A DNA stretch of 64,000 nt, from the NCBI RefSeq assembly GCF_051014685.1, contig NW_027478868.1, positions 310,001-374,000 of the forward strand, in the 5' to 3' direction. The DNA comes from Ptiloglossa arizonensis (taxonomy: Eukaryota > Arthropoda > Insecta > Hymenoptera > Colletidae). Shown here one piece after another: positions 11,501 to 25,800 of the stretch. How positions within the stretch are numbered: position 1 is the stretch's first letter; every line of letters starts with the position of its first letter. The notes under the pieces are model-generated. The model had not been told where the DNA came from and did no database searches. It saw only the letters and a program-made list of their open reading frames with translations. The position numbers and the translations under genes are program-made.

Positions 11501-14500
11501 TTTTCCCTAGGCCATTCTGGTTAAGCGTTTGGAGAAGCAGAATTGCGAAAAATTTTGTGCCTTCTCAACCATTTCTTTGCTTCAAACTCCCATATCGCGC
11601 GAACGGATTGACCTAACCCAAAAATTCCTGTTGCGTCTGAAATTAGAAACTCGCCCGATTACAACGGTATGTGTATTTTTTCCCTAGGCCATTCTGGTTA
11701 AGCGTTTCGAGCAGCAGAATTGCGAAAAACTTGTTGTCTTCTCAACCATTTCTTAGCTTCAAACACCCATATCTCGCGAACGGATTGACCTAACCCAAAA
11801 ATTCCTATTGCATCTGAAAGTAGAAACTCGCCCGATTTCAACGGTATGTGTATTTTTTCCCTAGGCCATTCTGGTTAAGCGTTTGGAGCAGCAGAATTGC
11901 GAAAAATTTGTTGCCTTCTCAACCATTTCTTGGCTTCAAACTCCCATATCTCACGAACGGATTGACCTAACCCAAAAATTACTACTGCATCTGAAAGTAG
12001 AAGCTCGCCCGATTACAACGGTATGTGTATTTTTTCCCTTGACCATTCTGGTTAAGCGTTTGGAGCAGCAGAATTGCGAAAAATTGTTTGCCTTCTCAAC
12101 CATTTCTTGGCTTCAAACTCCCATATCTCGCGAACGGATTGACCTAACCCAAAAATTCCTGTTGCGTCTGAAAGTAGAAACTCGCCCGATTACAACGGTA
12201 TGTGTATTTTTTCCCTAGGCCATTCTGGTTAAGCTTTTGGAGCAGCAGAAGTGCGAAAAATTTGTTGTCTTCTCAACCATTTCTTAGTTTCAAACTCCCA
12301 TATCTCGCGAACGGATTGACCTAATCCAAAAATTCCTATTGCATCTGAAAGTAGAAACTCGCCCGATTGCAACGGTATGTGTATTTTTTCCCTAGGCCAT
12401 TCTGGTTAAGCGTTTGGAGCAGCAGAATTGCGAAAAATTTGTTGTCTTCTCAACCATTTCTTAGCTTCAAACTCCCATATCTCGCGAACGGATTGACCTA
12501 ACCCAAAAATTCCTATTGCATCTGAAAGTAGAAACTCGCCCGATTGCAACGGTATGTGTATTTTTTCCCTAGGCCATTCTGGTTAAGCGTTTGGAGCAGC
12601 AGAAGTGCGAAAAATTTGTTGTCTTCTCAACTATTTCTTAGCTTCAAACTCCCATATCTCGCGAACGGATTGACCTAACCCAAAAATTCCTATTGCATCT
12701 GAAAGTAGAAACTCGCCCGATTACAAAGGTATGTGAATTTTTTCCCTAGGCCATTCTGGTTAAGCGTTTGGAGCAGCAGAATTGCGAAAAATTTGTTGCC
12801 TTCTCAACCATTTCTTGGCTTCAAACTCGCATATCTCGCGAACGGATTGACCTAACCCAAAAATTCCTATTTATCTGAAAGTAGAAACTCGCCCGATTTC
12901 AACGGTACGTGTATTTTTTCCCTAAGCCATTCTGGTTAAGCGTTTGGAGCAGCAAAATTGCGAAAAATTTGTTGCCTTCTCAACCATTTCTTGCCTTCAA
13001 ACTCCCATATCTCGCGAACGGATTGACCTAACCAAAAAATTCCTATTGCATTTGAAAGTAGAAACTCGCCCGATTACAACGGTATGTGTATTTTTTCCCT
13101 AGGCCATTCTGGTTAAGCGTTTGGAGCAGCAGAATTGCGAAAAATTTGTTGCCTTCTCAACCATTTCTTGGCTTCAAACTCGCATATCTCGCGAACCGAT
13201 TGACCTAGCCCAAAAATTACTACTGCATCTGAAAGTAGAAACTCGCCCGATTGCAACGGTATGTGTATTTTTTCCCTAGGCCATTCTGGTTAAGCGTTTG
13301 GAGCAGCAGAATTGCGAAAAATTTTTTGCCTTCTCAACCATTTCTTGTCTTCAAACTCCCATATCTCGCGAACGGATTGACCTAACCAAAAAATTCCTAT
13401 TGCTTCTGAAAGTACAACTCGCCCGATTACAACGGTATGTGTATTTTTTCCCCAGGCCATTCTGGTTAAGCGTTTGGAGAAGCAGAATTGCGAAAAATTT
13501 TGTGCCTTCTCAACCATTTCTTAGCTTCAAACACCCATATCTCGCGAACGGATTGACCTAACCCAAAAATTCCTATTGCATTTGAAAGTAGAAACTCGCC
13601 CGATTTCAACGGTATGTGTATTTTTTCCCTAGGCCATTCTGGTTAAGCGTTTGGAGCAGCAGAATTGCGAAAAATTTGTTGCCTTCTCAACCATTTCTTG
13701 GCTTCAAACTCCCATATCTCACGAACGGATTGACCTAACCCAAAAATTACTACTGCATCTGAAAGTAGAAGCTCGCCCGATTACAACGGTATGTGTATTT
13801 TTTCCCTAGGCCATTCTGGTTAAGCTTTTGGAGCAGCAGAAGTGCGAAAAATTTGTTGTCTTCTCAACCATTTCTTAGCTTCAAACTCCCATGTCTCGCG
13901 AACGGATTGACCTGACCCAAAAATTCCTATTGCATCTGGAAGTAGAAACTCGCCCGATTGCAACGGTATGTGTATTTTTTCCCTAGGCCATTCTGGTTAA
14001 GCGTTTGGAGCAGCAGAATTGCGAAAAATTTGTTGTCTTCTCAACCATTTCTTAGCTTCAAACTCCCATATCTCGCGAACGGATTGACCTAACCCAAAAA
14101 TTCCTATTGCATCTGAAAGTAGAAACTCGCCCGATTGCAACGGTATGTGTAGTTTTTCCCTAGGCCATTCTGGTTAAGCGTTTGGAGCAGCAGAAGTGCG
14201 AAAAATTTGTTGTCTTCTCAACCGTTTCTTGTCTACAAACTCCCATATCTCGCGAAAGGATTGACCTAACCCAAAAATTCCTATTGCATCTGAAAGTAGA
14301 AACTCGCCCGATTACAATGGTATGTGTATTTTTTCCGTAGGCCATTCTGGTTGAGCGTTTGGAGCAGCAGAATTGCGAAAAATTTGTTGCCTTCTCAACC
14401 ATTTCTTGGCTTCAAACTCGCATATCTCGCGAACGGATTGACCTAACCCAAAAATTACTACTGCATCTGAAAGTAGAAGCTCGCCCGATTACAACGGTAT

Positions 14501-17500
14501 GTGTATTTTTTCCCTAGGCCATTCTGGTTAAGCGTTTGGAGCAGCAGAATTGCGAAAAATTTTTTGCCTTCTCAAACATTTCTTGGCTTCAAACTCCCAT
14601 ATCTCGCGAACGGATTGACCTAACCCAAAAATGCCTGTTGCGTCTGAAAGTAGAAACTCGCCCGATTACAACGGTATGGGTATTTTTTCCCTAGGCCATT
14701 CTGGTTAAGCGTTTGGAGCAGCAGAAGTGCGAAAAATTTGTTGTCTTCTCAACTATTTCTTAGCTTCAAACTCCCATATCTCGCGAACGGATTGACCTAA
14801 CCCTAAAATTCCTATTGCATCTGAGAGTAGAAACTCGCCCGATTACAACGGTATGTGTATTTTTTCCCTAGGCCATTCTGGTTAAGCGTTTGGAGCAGCA
14901 AAATTGCGAAAAATTTTTTGCCTTCTCAACCATTTCTTGTCTTCAAACTCCCATATCTCGCGAACGGATTGACCTATCCAAAAAATTCCTATTGCATCTG
15001 AAAGTAGAAACTCGCCCGATTACAACGGTATGTGTATTTTTTCCCTAGGCCACTCTGGTTAAGCGTTTGGAGAAGCAGAATTGCGAAAAATTTTGTGCCT
15101 TCTCAACCATTTCTTTGCTTCAAACTCCCATATCTCGCGAACGGATTGACCTAACCCAAAAATTCCTATTGCATCTGAAAGTAGAAGCTCGCCCGATTAC
15201 AACGGTATGTGTATTTTTTCCCTAGGCCATTCTGGTTAAGCGTCTGGAGCAGCAGAATTGCGAAAAATTTGTTGCCTTCTCAACCATTTCTTGGCTTCAA
15301 ACTCCCATATCTCGCGAACGGATTGACCTAACCCAAAAATTACTACTGCATCTGAAAGTAGAAGCTCCCCCGATTACAACGGTATGTGTATTTTTTCCAT
15401 AAGCCATTCTGGTTAAGCGTTTGGAGCAGCAGAATTGCGAAAAATTTTTTGCCTTCTCAACCCTTTCTTGGCTTCAAACTCCCATATCTCGCGAACGGAT
15501 TGACCTAACCCAAAAATTCCTGTTGCGTCTGAAAGTAGAAACTCGCCCGATTACAAAGGTATGTGTATTTTTTCCCTAGGCCATTCTGGTTAAGCGTTTG
15601 GAGCAGCAGAATTGCGAAAAATTTTGTGCCTTCTCAACCATTTCTTTGCTTCAAACTCCCATATCTCGCGAACGGATTTACCTAACCCAAAAATGCCTGT
15701 TGCGTCTGAAAGTAGAAACTCGCCCGATTACAACGGTATGTGTATTTTTTCCCTAGGCCATTCTGGTTAAGCTTTTGGAGCAGCAGAAGTGCGAAAAATT
15801 TGTTGTCTTCTCAACCATTTCTTAGCTTCAAACTCCCATATCTCGCGAACGGATTGACCTAACCCAAAAATTCCTATTGCATCTGAAAGTAGAAACTCGC
15901 CCGATTGCAACGGTATGTGTATTTTTTCCCTAGTCCATTCTGGTTAAGCGTTTGGAGCAGCAGAATTGCGAAAAATTTTTTGCCTTCTCAACCCTTTCTT
16001 GGCTTCAAACTCCCATATCTCGCGAACGGATTGACCTAACCCAAAAATTCCTGTTGCGTCTGAAAGTAGAAACTCGCCCGATTACAAAGGTATGTGTATT
16101 TTTTCCCTAGGCCATTCTGGTTAAGCGTTTGGAGCAGCAGAATTGCGAAAAATATGTTGCCTTCTCAACCATTTCTTGGCTTCAAACTCTCATATCTCGC
16201 GAGCGGATTGACCTAACCCAAAAATTACTACTGCATCTGAAAGTAGAAGCTCGCCCGATTACAACGGTATGTGTATTTTTTCCCTAGGCCATTCTGGTTA
16301 AGCGTTTGGAGCAGCAGAATTGCGAAAAATTTTTTGCCTTCTCAACCATTTCTTGGCTTCAAATTCCCATATCTCGCGAACGGATTGACCTAACCCAAAA
16401 ATGCCAGTTGCGTCTGAAAGTAGAAACTCGCCCGATTACAACGGTATGTGTATTTTTTCCCTAGGCCATTCTGGTTAAGCGTTTGGAGCAGCAGAATTGC
16501 GAAAAATTTGTTGCCTTTTCAACCATTTCTTGGCTTCAAACTCCCATATCTCGCGAACGGATTGACCTAACCCAAAAATTCCTGTTGCGTCTGAAAGTAG
16601 AAACTCGCCCTATTAAAACGGTGTGTGTATTTTTTCCCTAGGCCATTCTGGTTAAACGTTTGGAGCAGCAGAATTGCGAAAAATTTTTTGTCTTTTTAAC
16701 CATTTCTTGGCTTCAAACTCCCATATCTCGCGAACGGATTGACCTAACCCAAAAATTCCTATTGCATCTGAAAGTAGAAACTCGCCCGATTACAACGGTA
16801 TGTGTATTTTTTCCCTAGGCCATTCTGGTTAAGCGTTTGGAGCAGCAGAATTGCGAAAAATTTGTTGCCTTCTCAACCATTTCTTGGCTTCGAACTCGCA
16901 TATCTCGCGAACCGATTGACCTAACCCAAAAATTACCACTGCATCTGAAAGTAGAAGCACGCCCGATTACAGCGGTATGTGTATTTCTTCCCTAGGCCAT
17001 TCTGGTTAAGCGTTTGGAGCAGCAGAATTGCGAAAAATTTTTTGCCTTCTCAACCATTTCTTGGCTTCAAACTCCCATATCTCGCGAACGGATTGACCTA
17101 ACCCAAAAATGCCTGTTGCGTCTGAAAGTAGAAACTCGCCCGATTACAACGGTATGTGTATTTTTTCCCTAGGCCATTCTGGTTAAGCGTTTGGAGCAGC
17201 AAAAGTGCGAAAAATTTGTTGTCTTCTCAACTATTTCTTAACTTCAAACTCCCATATCTCGGGAACGGATTGACCTAACCCAAAAATTCCTATTGCATCT
17301 GAGAGTAGAAACTCGCCCGATTACAACGGTATGTGTATTTTTTCCCTAGGCCATTCTGGTTAAGCGTTTGGAGCAGCAGAATTGCGAAAAATTTTTTGCC
17401 TTCTCAACCATTTCTTGTCTTCAAACTCCCATATCTCGCGAACGGATTGACCTAACCAAAAAATTCCTATTGCATCGGAAAGTAGAAGCTCGCCCGATTA

Positions 17501-17916
17501 CAACGGTATGTGTATTTTTTCCCTAGGCCATTCTGGTTAAGCGTTTGGAGCAGCAGAATTGCGAAAAATTTTATGCCTTCTCAACCATTTCTTGGCTTCA
17601 AACTCCCATATCTCGCGAACGGATTAACCTAACCCAAAAATTCCTATTGCATCTGAAAGTAGAATCTCGCCCGATTACAACGGTATGTGTATTTTTTCCC
17701 TAGGCCATTCTGGTTAAGCCTTTGGAGCGGCAGAATTGCGAAAAATTTTTTGTCTTTTTAACCATTTCTTGGCTTCAAACTCCCATATCTCGCGAACGGA
17801 TTGACCTAACCCAAAAATTACTACTGCATCTGAATGTAGAAGCTCGCCCGATTACAACGGTATGTGTATTTTTTCCCTAGGCCATTCTTGTTAAGCGTTT
17901 GGTGCAGCAGAATTGC
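8502..17916 (+). repeat. Heterogeneous satellite segment without a clear HOR
   Basis: About 53 monomers with a mixed order of variants. It contains two of the four phase-shifting single-base losses: near 12880 (CTATTTATCTG in place of CTATTGCATCTG) and near 13413 (GTACAACTCG). Several variants found here recur farther right. GTGTAGTTTTTCC at 14151 reappears at 18930, 19992 and 22824, and GGTATGGGTA at about 14673 reappears 6018 bp (34 monomers) later, near 20691. This stretch probably holds relatives of the blocks amplified to its right. No gene or insertion is seen. Confidence 0.8.
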
Positions 17917-18978
17917 GAAAAATTTGTTGCCTTCTCAACCATTTCTTGGCTTCAAACTCGCATATCTCGCGAACCGATTGACCTAACCCAAAAATTACTA
18001 CTGCATCTGAAAGTAGAAGCACGCCCGATTACAGCGGTATGTGTATTTCTTCCCTAGGCCATTCTGGTTAAGCGTTTGGAGCAGCAGAATTGCGAAAAAT
18101 TTTTTGCCTTCTCAACCATTTCTTGGCTTCAAACTCCCATATCTCGCGAACGGATTGACCTAACCCAAAAATGCCTGTTGCGTCTGAAAGTAGAAACTCG
18201 CCCGATTACAACGGTATGTGTATTTTTTCCCTATGCTATTCTGGTTAAGCGTTTGGAGCAGCAGAAGTGCGAAAAATTTGTTGTCTTCTCAACTATTTCT
18301 TAACTTCAAACTCCCATATCTCGCGAACGGATTGACCTAACCCAAAAATTCCTGTTGCGTCTGAAAGTAGAAACTCGCCCGATTACAACGGTATGTGTAT
18401 TTTTTCCCTAGGCCATTCTGGTTAAGCGTTTGGAGCAGCAGAATTGCGAAAAATTTTTTGCCTTCTTAACCATTTCTTGGCTTCAAACTCCCATATCTCG
18501 CGAACGGATTTACCTAACCCAAAAATGCCTGTTGCGTCTGAAAGTAGAAACTCGCCCGATTACAACGGTATGTGTATTTTTTCCCTAGGCCATTCTGGTT
18601 AAGCTTTTGGAGCAGCAGAAGTGCGAAAAATTTGTTGTCTTCTCAACCATTTCTTAGCTTCAAACTCCCATATCTCGCGAACGGATTGACCTAACCCAAA
18701 AATTCCTATTGCATCTGGAAGTAGAAACTCGCCCGATTGCAACGGTATGTGTATTTTTTCCCTAGGCCATTCTGGTTAAGCGTTTGGAGCAGCAGAATTG
18801 CGAAAAATTTGTTGTCTTCTCAACCATTTCTTAGCTTCAAACTCCCATATCTCGCGAACGGATTGACCTAACCCAAAAATTCCTATTGCATCTGAAAGTA
18901 GAAACTCGCCCGATTGCAACGGTATGTGTAGTTTTTCCCTAGGCCATTCTGGTTAAGCGTTTGGAGCAGCAGAAGTGC
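17917..18978 (+). repeat. 6-monomer HOR (1062 bp), copy 1
   Basis: Six monomers in fixed order, starting in the monomer with ACTCGCATATC / GAAGCACGCC / ACAGCGG. Then come a canonical unit, a GCAGAAGTGCG unit read through CCCTATGCTATTC, a TTCTTAACC unit, a HindIII unit (18601) and a GATTGCAACGG unit. The next copy follows immediately at an offset of exactly 1062 bp. Confidence 0.88.
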
Positions 18979-20040
18979 GAAAAATTTGTTGCCTTCTCAA
19001 CCATTTCTTGGCTTCAAACTCGCATATCTCGCGAACCGATTGACCTAACCCAAAAATTACTACTGCATCTGAAAGTAGAAGCACGCCCGATTACAGCGGT
19101 ATGTGTATTTCTTCCCTAGGCCATTCTGGTTAAGCGTTTGGAGCAGCAGAATTGCGAAAAATTTTTTGCCTTCTCAACCATTTCTTGGCTTCAAACTCCC
19201 ATATCTCGCGAACGGATTGACCTAACCCAAAAATGCCTGTTGCGTCTGAAAGTAGAAACTCGCCCGATTACAACGGTATGTGTATTTTTTCCCTATGCTA
19301 TTCTGGTTAAGCGTTTGGAGCAGCAGAAGTGCGAAAAATTTGTTGTCTTCTCAACTATTTCTTAACTTCAAACTCCCATATCTCGCGAACGGATTGACCT
19401 AACCCCAAAATTCCTGTTGCGTCTGAAAGTAGAAACTCGCCCGATTACAACGGTATGTGTATTTTTTCCCTAGGCCATTCTGGTTAAGCGTTTGGAGCAG
19501 CAGAATTGCGAAAAATTTTTTGCCTTCTTAACCATTTCTTGGCTTCAAACTCCCATATCTCGCGAACGGATTTACCTAACCCAAAAATGCCTGTTGCGTC
19601 TGAAAGTAGAAACTCGCCCGATTACAACGGTATGTGTATTTTTTCCCTAGGCCATTCTGGTTAAGCTTTTGGAGCAGCAGAAGTGCGAAAAATTTGTTGT
19701 CTTCTCAACCATTTCTTAGCTTCAAACTCCCATATCTCGCGAACGGATTGACCTAACCCAAAAATTCCTATTGCATCTGGAAGTAGAAACTCGCCCGATT
19801 GCAACGGTATGTGTATTTTTTCCCTAGGCCATTCTGGTTAAGCGTTTGGAGCAGCAGAATTGCGAAAAATTTGTTGTCTTCTCAACCATTTCTTAGCTTC
19901 AAACTCCCATATCTCGCGAACGGATTGACCTAACCCAAAAATTCCTATTGCATCTGAAAGTAGAAACTCGCCCGATTGCAACGGTATGTGTAGTTTTTCC
20001 CTAGGCCATTCTGGTTAAGCGTTTGGAGCAGCAGAAGTGC
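18979..20040 (+). repeat. 6-monomer HOR (1062 bp), copy 2
   Basis: Near-identical to copy 1: AGCGGTATG at 18033 and 19095, HindIII sites at 18601 and 19663, AGTTTTT at 18930 and 19992. One visible private change is ACCCCAAAATTCC near 19402. The junction monomer at about 18955-19010 is a chimera: its left part is the GCAGAAGTGCG type and its right part the ACTCGCATATC type. That is the footprint expected of an unequal crossover inside a monomer. Confidence 0.88.
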
Positions 20041-21810
20041 GAAAAATTTGTTGTCTTCTCAACCGTTTCTTGTCTACAAACTCCCATATCTCGCGAAAGG
20101 ATTGACCTAACCCAAAAATTCCTGTTGCATCTGAAAGTAGAAACTCGCCCTACTAAAACCGTGTGTGTATTTTTTCCCTAGGCCATTCTGGTTAAACATT
20201 TGGAGCAGCAGAATTGCGAAAAATTTTTTGCCTTTTCAACCATTTCTTGGCTTCAAACTCCCATATCTCGCGAACGGATTGACCTAACCCAAAAATTCCT
20301 ATTGCATCTGAAAGTAGAAACTCGCCCGATTACAACGGTATGTGTATTTTTTCCCTAGGCCATTCTGGTTAAGCGTTTGGAGCAGCAGAATTGCGAAAAA
20401 TTTGTTGCCTTCTCAACCATTTCTTGGCTTCAAACTCGCATATCTCGCGAACGGATTGACCTAACCCAAAAATTACTACTGCATCTGAAAGTAGAAGCTC
20501 GCCCGATTACAACGGTATGTGTATTTTTTCTCTAGGCCATTCTGGTTAAGCGTTTGGAGCAGCAGAATTGCGAAAAATTTTTTGCCTTCTCAAACATTTC
20601 TTGGCTTCAAACTCCCATATCTCGCGAACGGATTGACCTAACCCAAAAATGCCTGTTGCGTCTGAAAGTAGAAACTCGCCCGATTACAACGGTATGGGTA
20701 TTTTTTCCCTAGGCCATTCTGGTTAAGCGTTTGGAGCAGCAGAAGTGCGAAAAATTTGTTGTCTTCTCAACTATTTCTTAGCTTCAAACTCCCATATCTC
20801 GCGAACGGATTGACCTAACCCTAAAATTCCTATTGCATCTGAGAGTAGAAACTCGCCCGATTACAACGGTATGTGTATTTTTTCCCTAGGCCATTCTGGT
20901 TAAGCGTTTGGAGCAGCAAAATTGCGAAAAATTTTTTGCCTTCTCAACCATTTCTTGTCTTCAAACTCCCATATCTCGCGAACGGATTGACCTATCCAAA
21001 AAATTCCTATTGCATCTGAAAGTAGAAACTCGCCCGATTACAACGGTATGTGTATTTTTTCCCTAGGCCATTCTGGTTAAGCGTTTGGAGAAGCAGAATT
21101 GCGAAAAATTTTGTGCCTTCTCAACCATTTCTTTGCTTCAAACTCCCATATCTCGCGAACGGATTGACCTAACCCAAAAATTCCTATTGCATCTGAAAGT
21201 AGAAACTCGACCGATTGCAACGGTATGTGTAGTTTTTCCCTAGGCCATTCTGGTTAAGCGTTTGGAGCAGCAGAAGTGCGAAAAATTTGTTGTCTTCTCA
21301 AACGTTTCTTGTCTTCAAACTCCCATATCTCGCGAAAGGATTGACCTAACCCAAAAATTCCTGTTGCATCTGAAAGTAGAGACTCGCCCTATTAAAACGG
21401 TGTGTGTATTTTTTCCCTAGGCCATTCTGGTTAAACGTTTGGAGCAGCAGAATTGCGAAAAATTTTTTGCCTTTTTAACCATTTCTTGGCTTCAAACTCC
21501 CATATCTCGCGAACGGATTGACCTAACCCGAAAATTCCTATTGCATCTGAAAGTAGAATCTCGCCCGATTACAACGGTATGTGTATTTTTTCCCTAGGCC
21601 ATTCTGGTTAAGCCTTTGGAGCGGCAGAATTGCGAAAAATTTTTTGTCTTTTTAACCATTTCTTGGCTTCAAACTCCCATATCTCGCGAACGGATTGACC
21701 TAACCCAAAAATTCCTATTGCATCTGAAAGTAGAAACTCGCCCGATTACAACGGTATGTGTATTTTTTCCCTAGGCCATTCTGGTTAAGCGTTTGGAGCA
21801 GCAGAATTGC
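20041..21810 (+). repeat. Satellite segment between 6-monomer HOR copies 2 and 3
   Basis: Ten monomers. The first part is shared with the segment starting at 22873 (offset 2832 bp). The rest includes GGAGAAGCAG, GTGTAGTTTTT (21231) and GGAGCGGCAG types. No non-satellite sequence is seen. Confidence 0.8.
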
Positions 21811-22872
21811 GAAAAATTTGTTGCCTTCTCAACCATTTCTTGGCTTCAAACTCGCATATCTCGCGAACCGATTGACCTAACCCAAAAATTACTACTGCAT
21901 CTGAAAGTAGAAGCACGCCCGATTACAGCGGTATGTGTATTTCTTCCCTAGGCCATTCTGGTTAAGCGTTTGGAGCAGCAGAATTGCGAAAAATTTTTTG
22001 CCTTCTCAACCATTTCTTGGCTTCAAACTCCCATATCTCGCGAACGGATTGACCTAACCCAAAAATGCCTGTTGCGTCTGAAAGTAGAAACTCGCCCGAT
22101 TACAACGGTATGTGTATTTTTTCCCTATGCCATTCTGGTTAAGCGTTTGGAGCAGCAGAAGTGCGAAAAATTTGTTGTCTTCTCAACTATTTCTTAACTT
22201 CAAACTCCCATATCTCGCGAACGGATTGACCTAACCCAAAAATTCCTGTTGCGTCTGAAAGTAGAAACTCGCCCGATTACAACGGTATGTGTATTTTTTC
22301 CCTAGGCCATTCTGGTTAAGCGTTTGGAGCAGCAGAATTGCGAAAAATTTTTTGCCTTCTTAACCATTTCTTGGCTTCAAACTCCCATATCTCGCGAACG
22401 GATTTACCTAACCCAAAAATGCCTGTTGCGTCTGAAAGTAGAAACTCGCCCGATTACAACGGTATGTGTATTTTTTCCCTAGGCCATTCTGGTTAAGCTT
22501 TTGGAGCAGCAGAAGTGCGAAAAATTTGTTGTCTTCTCAACCATTTCTTAGCTTCAAACTCCCATATCTCGCGAACGGATTGACCTAACCCAAAAATTCC
22601 TATTGCATCTGGAAGTAGAAACTCGCCCGATTGCAACGGTATGTGTATTTTTTCCCTAGGCCATTCTGGTTAAGCGTTTGGAGCAGCAGAATTGCGAAAA
22701 ATTTGTTGTCTTCTCAACCATTTCTTAGCTTCAAACTCCCACATCTCGCGAACGGATTGACCTAACCCAAAAATTCCTATTGCATCTGAAAGTAGAAACT
22801 CGCCCGATTGCAACGGTATGTGTAGTTTTTCCCTAGGCCATTCTGGTTAAGCGTTTGGAGCAGCAGAAGTGC
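21811..22872 (+). repeat. 6-monomer HOR (1062 bp), copy 3
   Basis: Third copy, 2832 bp (16 monomers) from copy 2. It belongs to a longer duplication of about 18979-20810 and 21811-23640, which also carries the rare CCTACTAAAACC, TTAAACATTTGG, CAAACATTTC and GGTATGGG variants in both places. The CCCTATGCTATTC of copies 1 and 2 is CCCTATGCCATTC here. Confidence 0.87.
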
Positions 22873-25800
22873 GAAAAATTTGTTGTCTTCTCAACCGTTT
22901 CTTGTCTACAAACTCCCATATCTCGCGAAAGGATTGACCTAACCCAAAAATTCCTGTTGCATCTGAAAGTAGAAACTCGCCCTACTAAAACCGTGTGTGT
23001 ATTTTTTCCCTAGGCCATTCTGGTTAAACATTTGGAGCAGCAGAACTGCGAAAAATTTTTTGCCTTTTCAACCATTTCTTGGCTTCAAACTCCCATATCT
23101 CGCGAACGGATTGACCTAACCCAAAAATTCCTATTGCATCTGAAAGTAGAAACTCGCCCGATTACAACGGTATGTGTATTTTTTCCCTAGGCCATTCTGG
23201 TTAAGCGTTTGGAGCAGCAGAATTGCGAAAAATTTGTTGCCTTCTCAACCATTTCTTGGCTTCAAACTCGCATATCTCGCGAACGGATTGACCTAACCCA
23301 AAAATTACTACTGCATCTGAAAGTAGAAGCTCGCCCGATTACAACGGTATGTGTATTTTTTCCCTAGGCCATTCTGGTTAAGCGTTTGGAGCAGCAGAAT
23401 TGCGAAAAATTTTTTGCCTTCTCAAACATTTCTTGGCTTCAAACTCCCATATCTCGCGAACGGATTGACCTAACCCAAAAATGCCTGTTGCGTCTGAAAG
23501 TAGAAACTCGCCCGATTACAACGGTATGGGTATTTTTTCCCTAGGCCATTCTGGTTAAGCGTTTGGAGCAGCAGAAGTGCGAAAAATTTGTTGTCTTCTC
23601 AACTATTTCTTAGCTTCAAACTCCCATACCTCGCGAACGGATTGACCTAACCCAAAAATTCCTATTGCATCGGAAAGTAGAAACTCGACCGCTTGCAACG
23701 GTATGTGTAGTTTTTCCCTAGGCCATTCTGGTTAAGCGTTTGGAGCAGCAGAAGTGCGAAAAATTTGTTGTCTTCTCAAACGTTTCTTGTCTTCAAACTC
23801 CCATATCTCGCGAAAGGATTGACCTAACCCAAAAATTCCTGTTGCATCTGAAAGTAGAGACTCGCCCTATTAAAACGGTGTGTGTATTTTTTCCCTAGGC
23901 CATTCTGGTTAAACGTTTGGAGCAGCAGAATTGCGAAAAATTTTTTGCCTTTTTAACCATTTCTTGGCTTCAAACTCCCATATCTCGCGAACGGATTGAC
24001 CTAACCCGAAAATTCCTATTGCATCTGAAAGTAGAAACTCGCCCGATTACAACGGTATGTGTATTTTTTCCCTAGGCCATTCTGGTTAAGCGTTTGGAGC
24101 AGCAGAATTGCGAAAAATTTGTTGCCTTCTCAACCATTTCTTGGCTTCAAACTCGCATATCTCGCGAACGGATTGACCTAACCCAAAAATTACTACTGCA
24201 TCTGAAAGTAGAAGCTCGCCCGATTACAACGGTATGTGTATTTTTTCCCTAGGCCATTCTGGTTAAGCGTTTGGAGCAGCAGAATTGCGAAAAATTTTTT
24301 GCCTTTTTAACCATTTCTTGGCTTCAAACTCCCATATCTCGCGAACGGATTGACCTAACCCAAAAATTCCAATTGCACCTGAAAGTAGAAACTCGCCCGA
24401 TTACAACGGTATGTGTATTTTTTCACTAGGCCATTCTGGTTAAGCGTTTGGAGCAGCAGAATTGCGAAAAATTTGTTGCCTTCTCAACCATTTCTTGGCT
24501 TCAAACTCGCATATCTCGCGAACCGATTGACCTAGCCCAAAAATTACTACTGCATCTGAAAGTAGAAGCACGCCCGATTACAACGGTATGTGTATTTCTT
24601 CCCTAGGCCATTCTGGTTAAGCGTTTGGAGCAGCAGAATTGCGAAAAATTTTTTGCCTTCTCAACCATTTCTTGGCTTCAAACTCCCATATCTCGCGAAC
24701 GGATTGACCTAACCAAAAAATTCCAATTGCATCTGAAAGTAGAAACTCGCCCGATTACAACGGTATGTGTATTTTTTCCCTAGGCCATTCTGGTTAAGCG
24801 TTTGGAGCAGCAGAATTGCGAAAAATTTGTTGCCTTCTCAACCATTTCTTGGCTTCAAACTCCCATATCTCGCGAACGGATTGACCTAACCCAAAAATTA
24901 CTACTGCATCTGAAAGTAGAAGCTCCCCCGATTACAACGGTATGTGTATTTTTTCCATAAGCCATTCTGGTTAAGCGTTTGGAGCAGCAGAATTGCGAAA
25001 AATTTTTTGCCTTCTCAACCCTTTCTTGGCTTCAAACTCCCATATCTCGCGAACGGATTGACCTAACCCAAAAATTCCTGTTGCGTCTGAAAGTAGAAAC
25101 TCGCCCGATTACAAAGGTATGTGTATTTTTACCCTAGGCCATTCTGGTTAAGCGTTTGGAGCAGCAGAATTGCGAAAAATTTTGTGCCTTCTCAACCATT
25201 TCTTTGCTTCAAACTCCCATATCTCGCGAACGGATTGACCTAACCCAAAAATTCCTGTTGCATCTGAAAGTAGAAACTCGCCCGATTACAACGGTATGTG
25301 TATTTTTTCCCTAGGCCATTCTGGTTCAGCGTTTGGAGCAGCAGAATTGCGAAAAATTTTTTGCCTTCTCAACCATTTCTTGGCTTCAAACTCCCATATC
25401 TCGCGAACGGATTTACCTAACCCAAAAATGCCTGTTGCGTCTGAAAGTAGAAACTCGCCCGATTACAACGGTATGTGTATTTTTTCCCTAGGCCATTCTG
25501 GTTAAGCTTTTGGAGCAGCAGAAGTGCGAAAAATTTGTTGTCTTCTCAACCATTTCTTAGCTTCAAACTCCCATATCTCGCGAACGGATTGACCTAACCC
25601 AAAAATTCCTATTGCATCTGAAAGTAGAAACTCGCCCGATTGCAACGGTATGTGTATTTTTTCCCTAGTCCATTCTGGTTAAGCGTTTGGAGCAGCAGAA
25701 TTGCGAAAAATTTTTTGCCTTCTCAACCCTTTCTTGGCTTCAAACTCCCATATCTCGCGAACGGATTGACCTAACCCAAAAATTCCTGTTGCGTCTGAAA

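Noticed and set aside
13290..14402. Minus-strand ORFs of 75-80 codons
   Set aside because: Antisense readings of satellite monomers, present only where point changes remove stops. No conservation between neighbouring monomers and no supporting signal.
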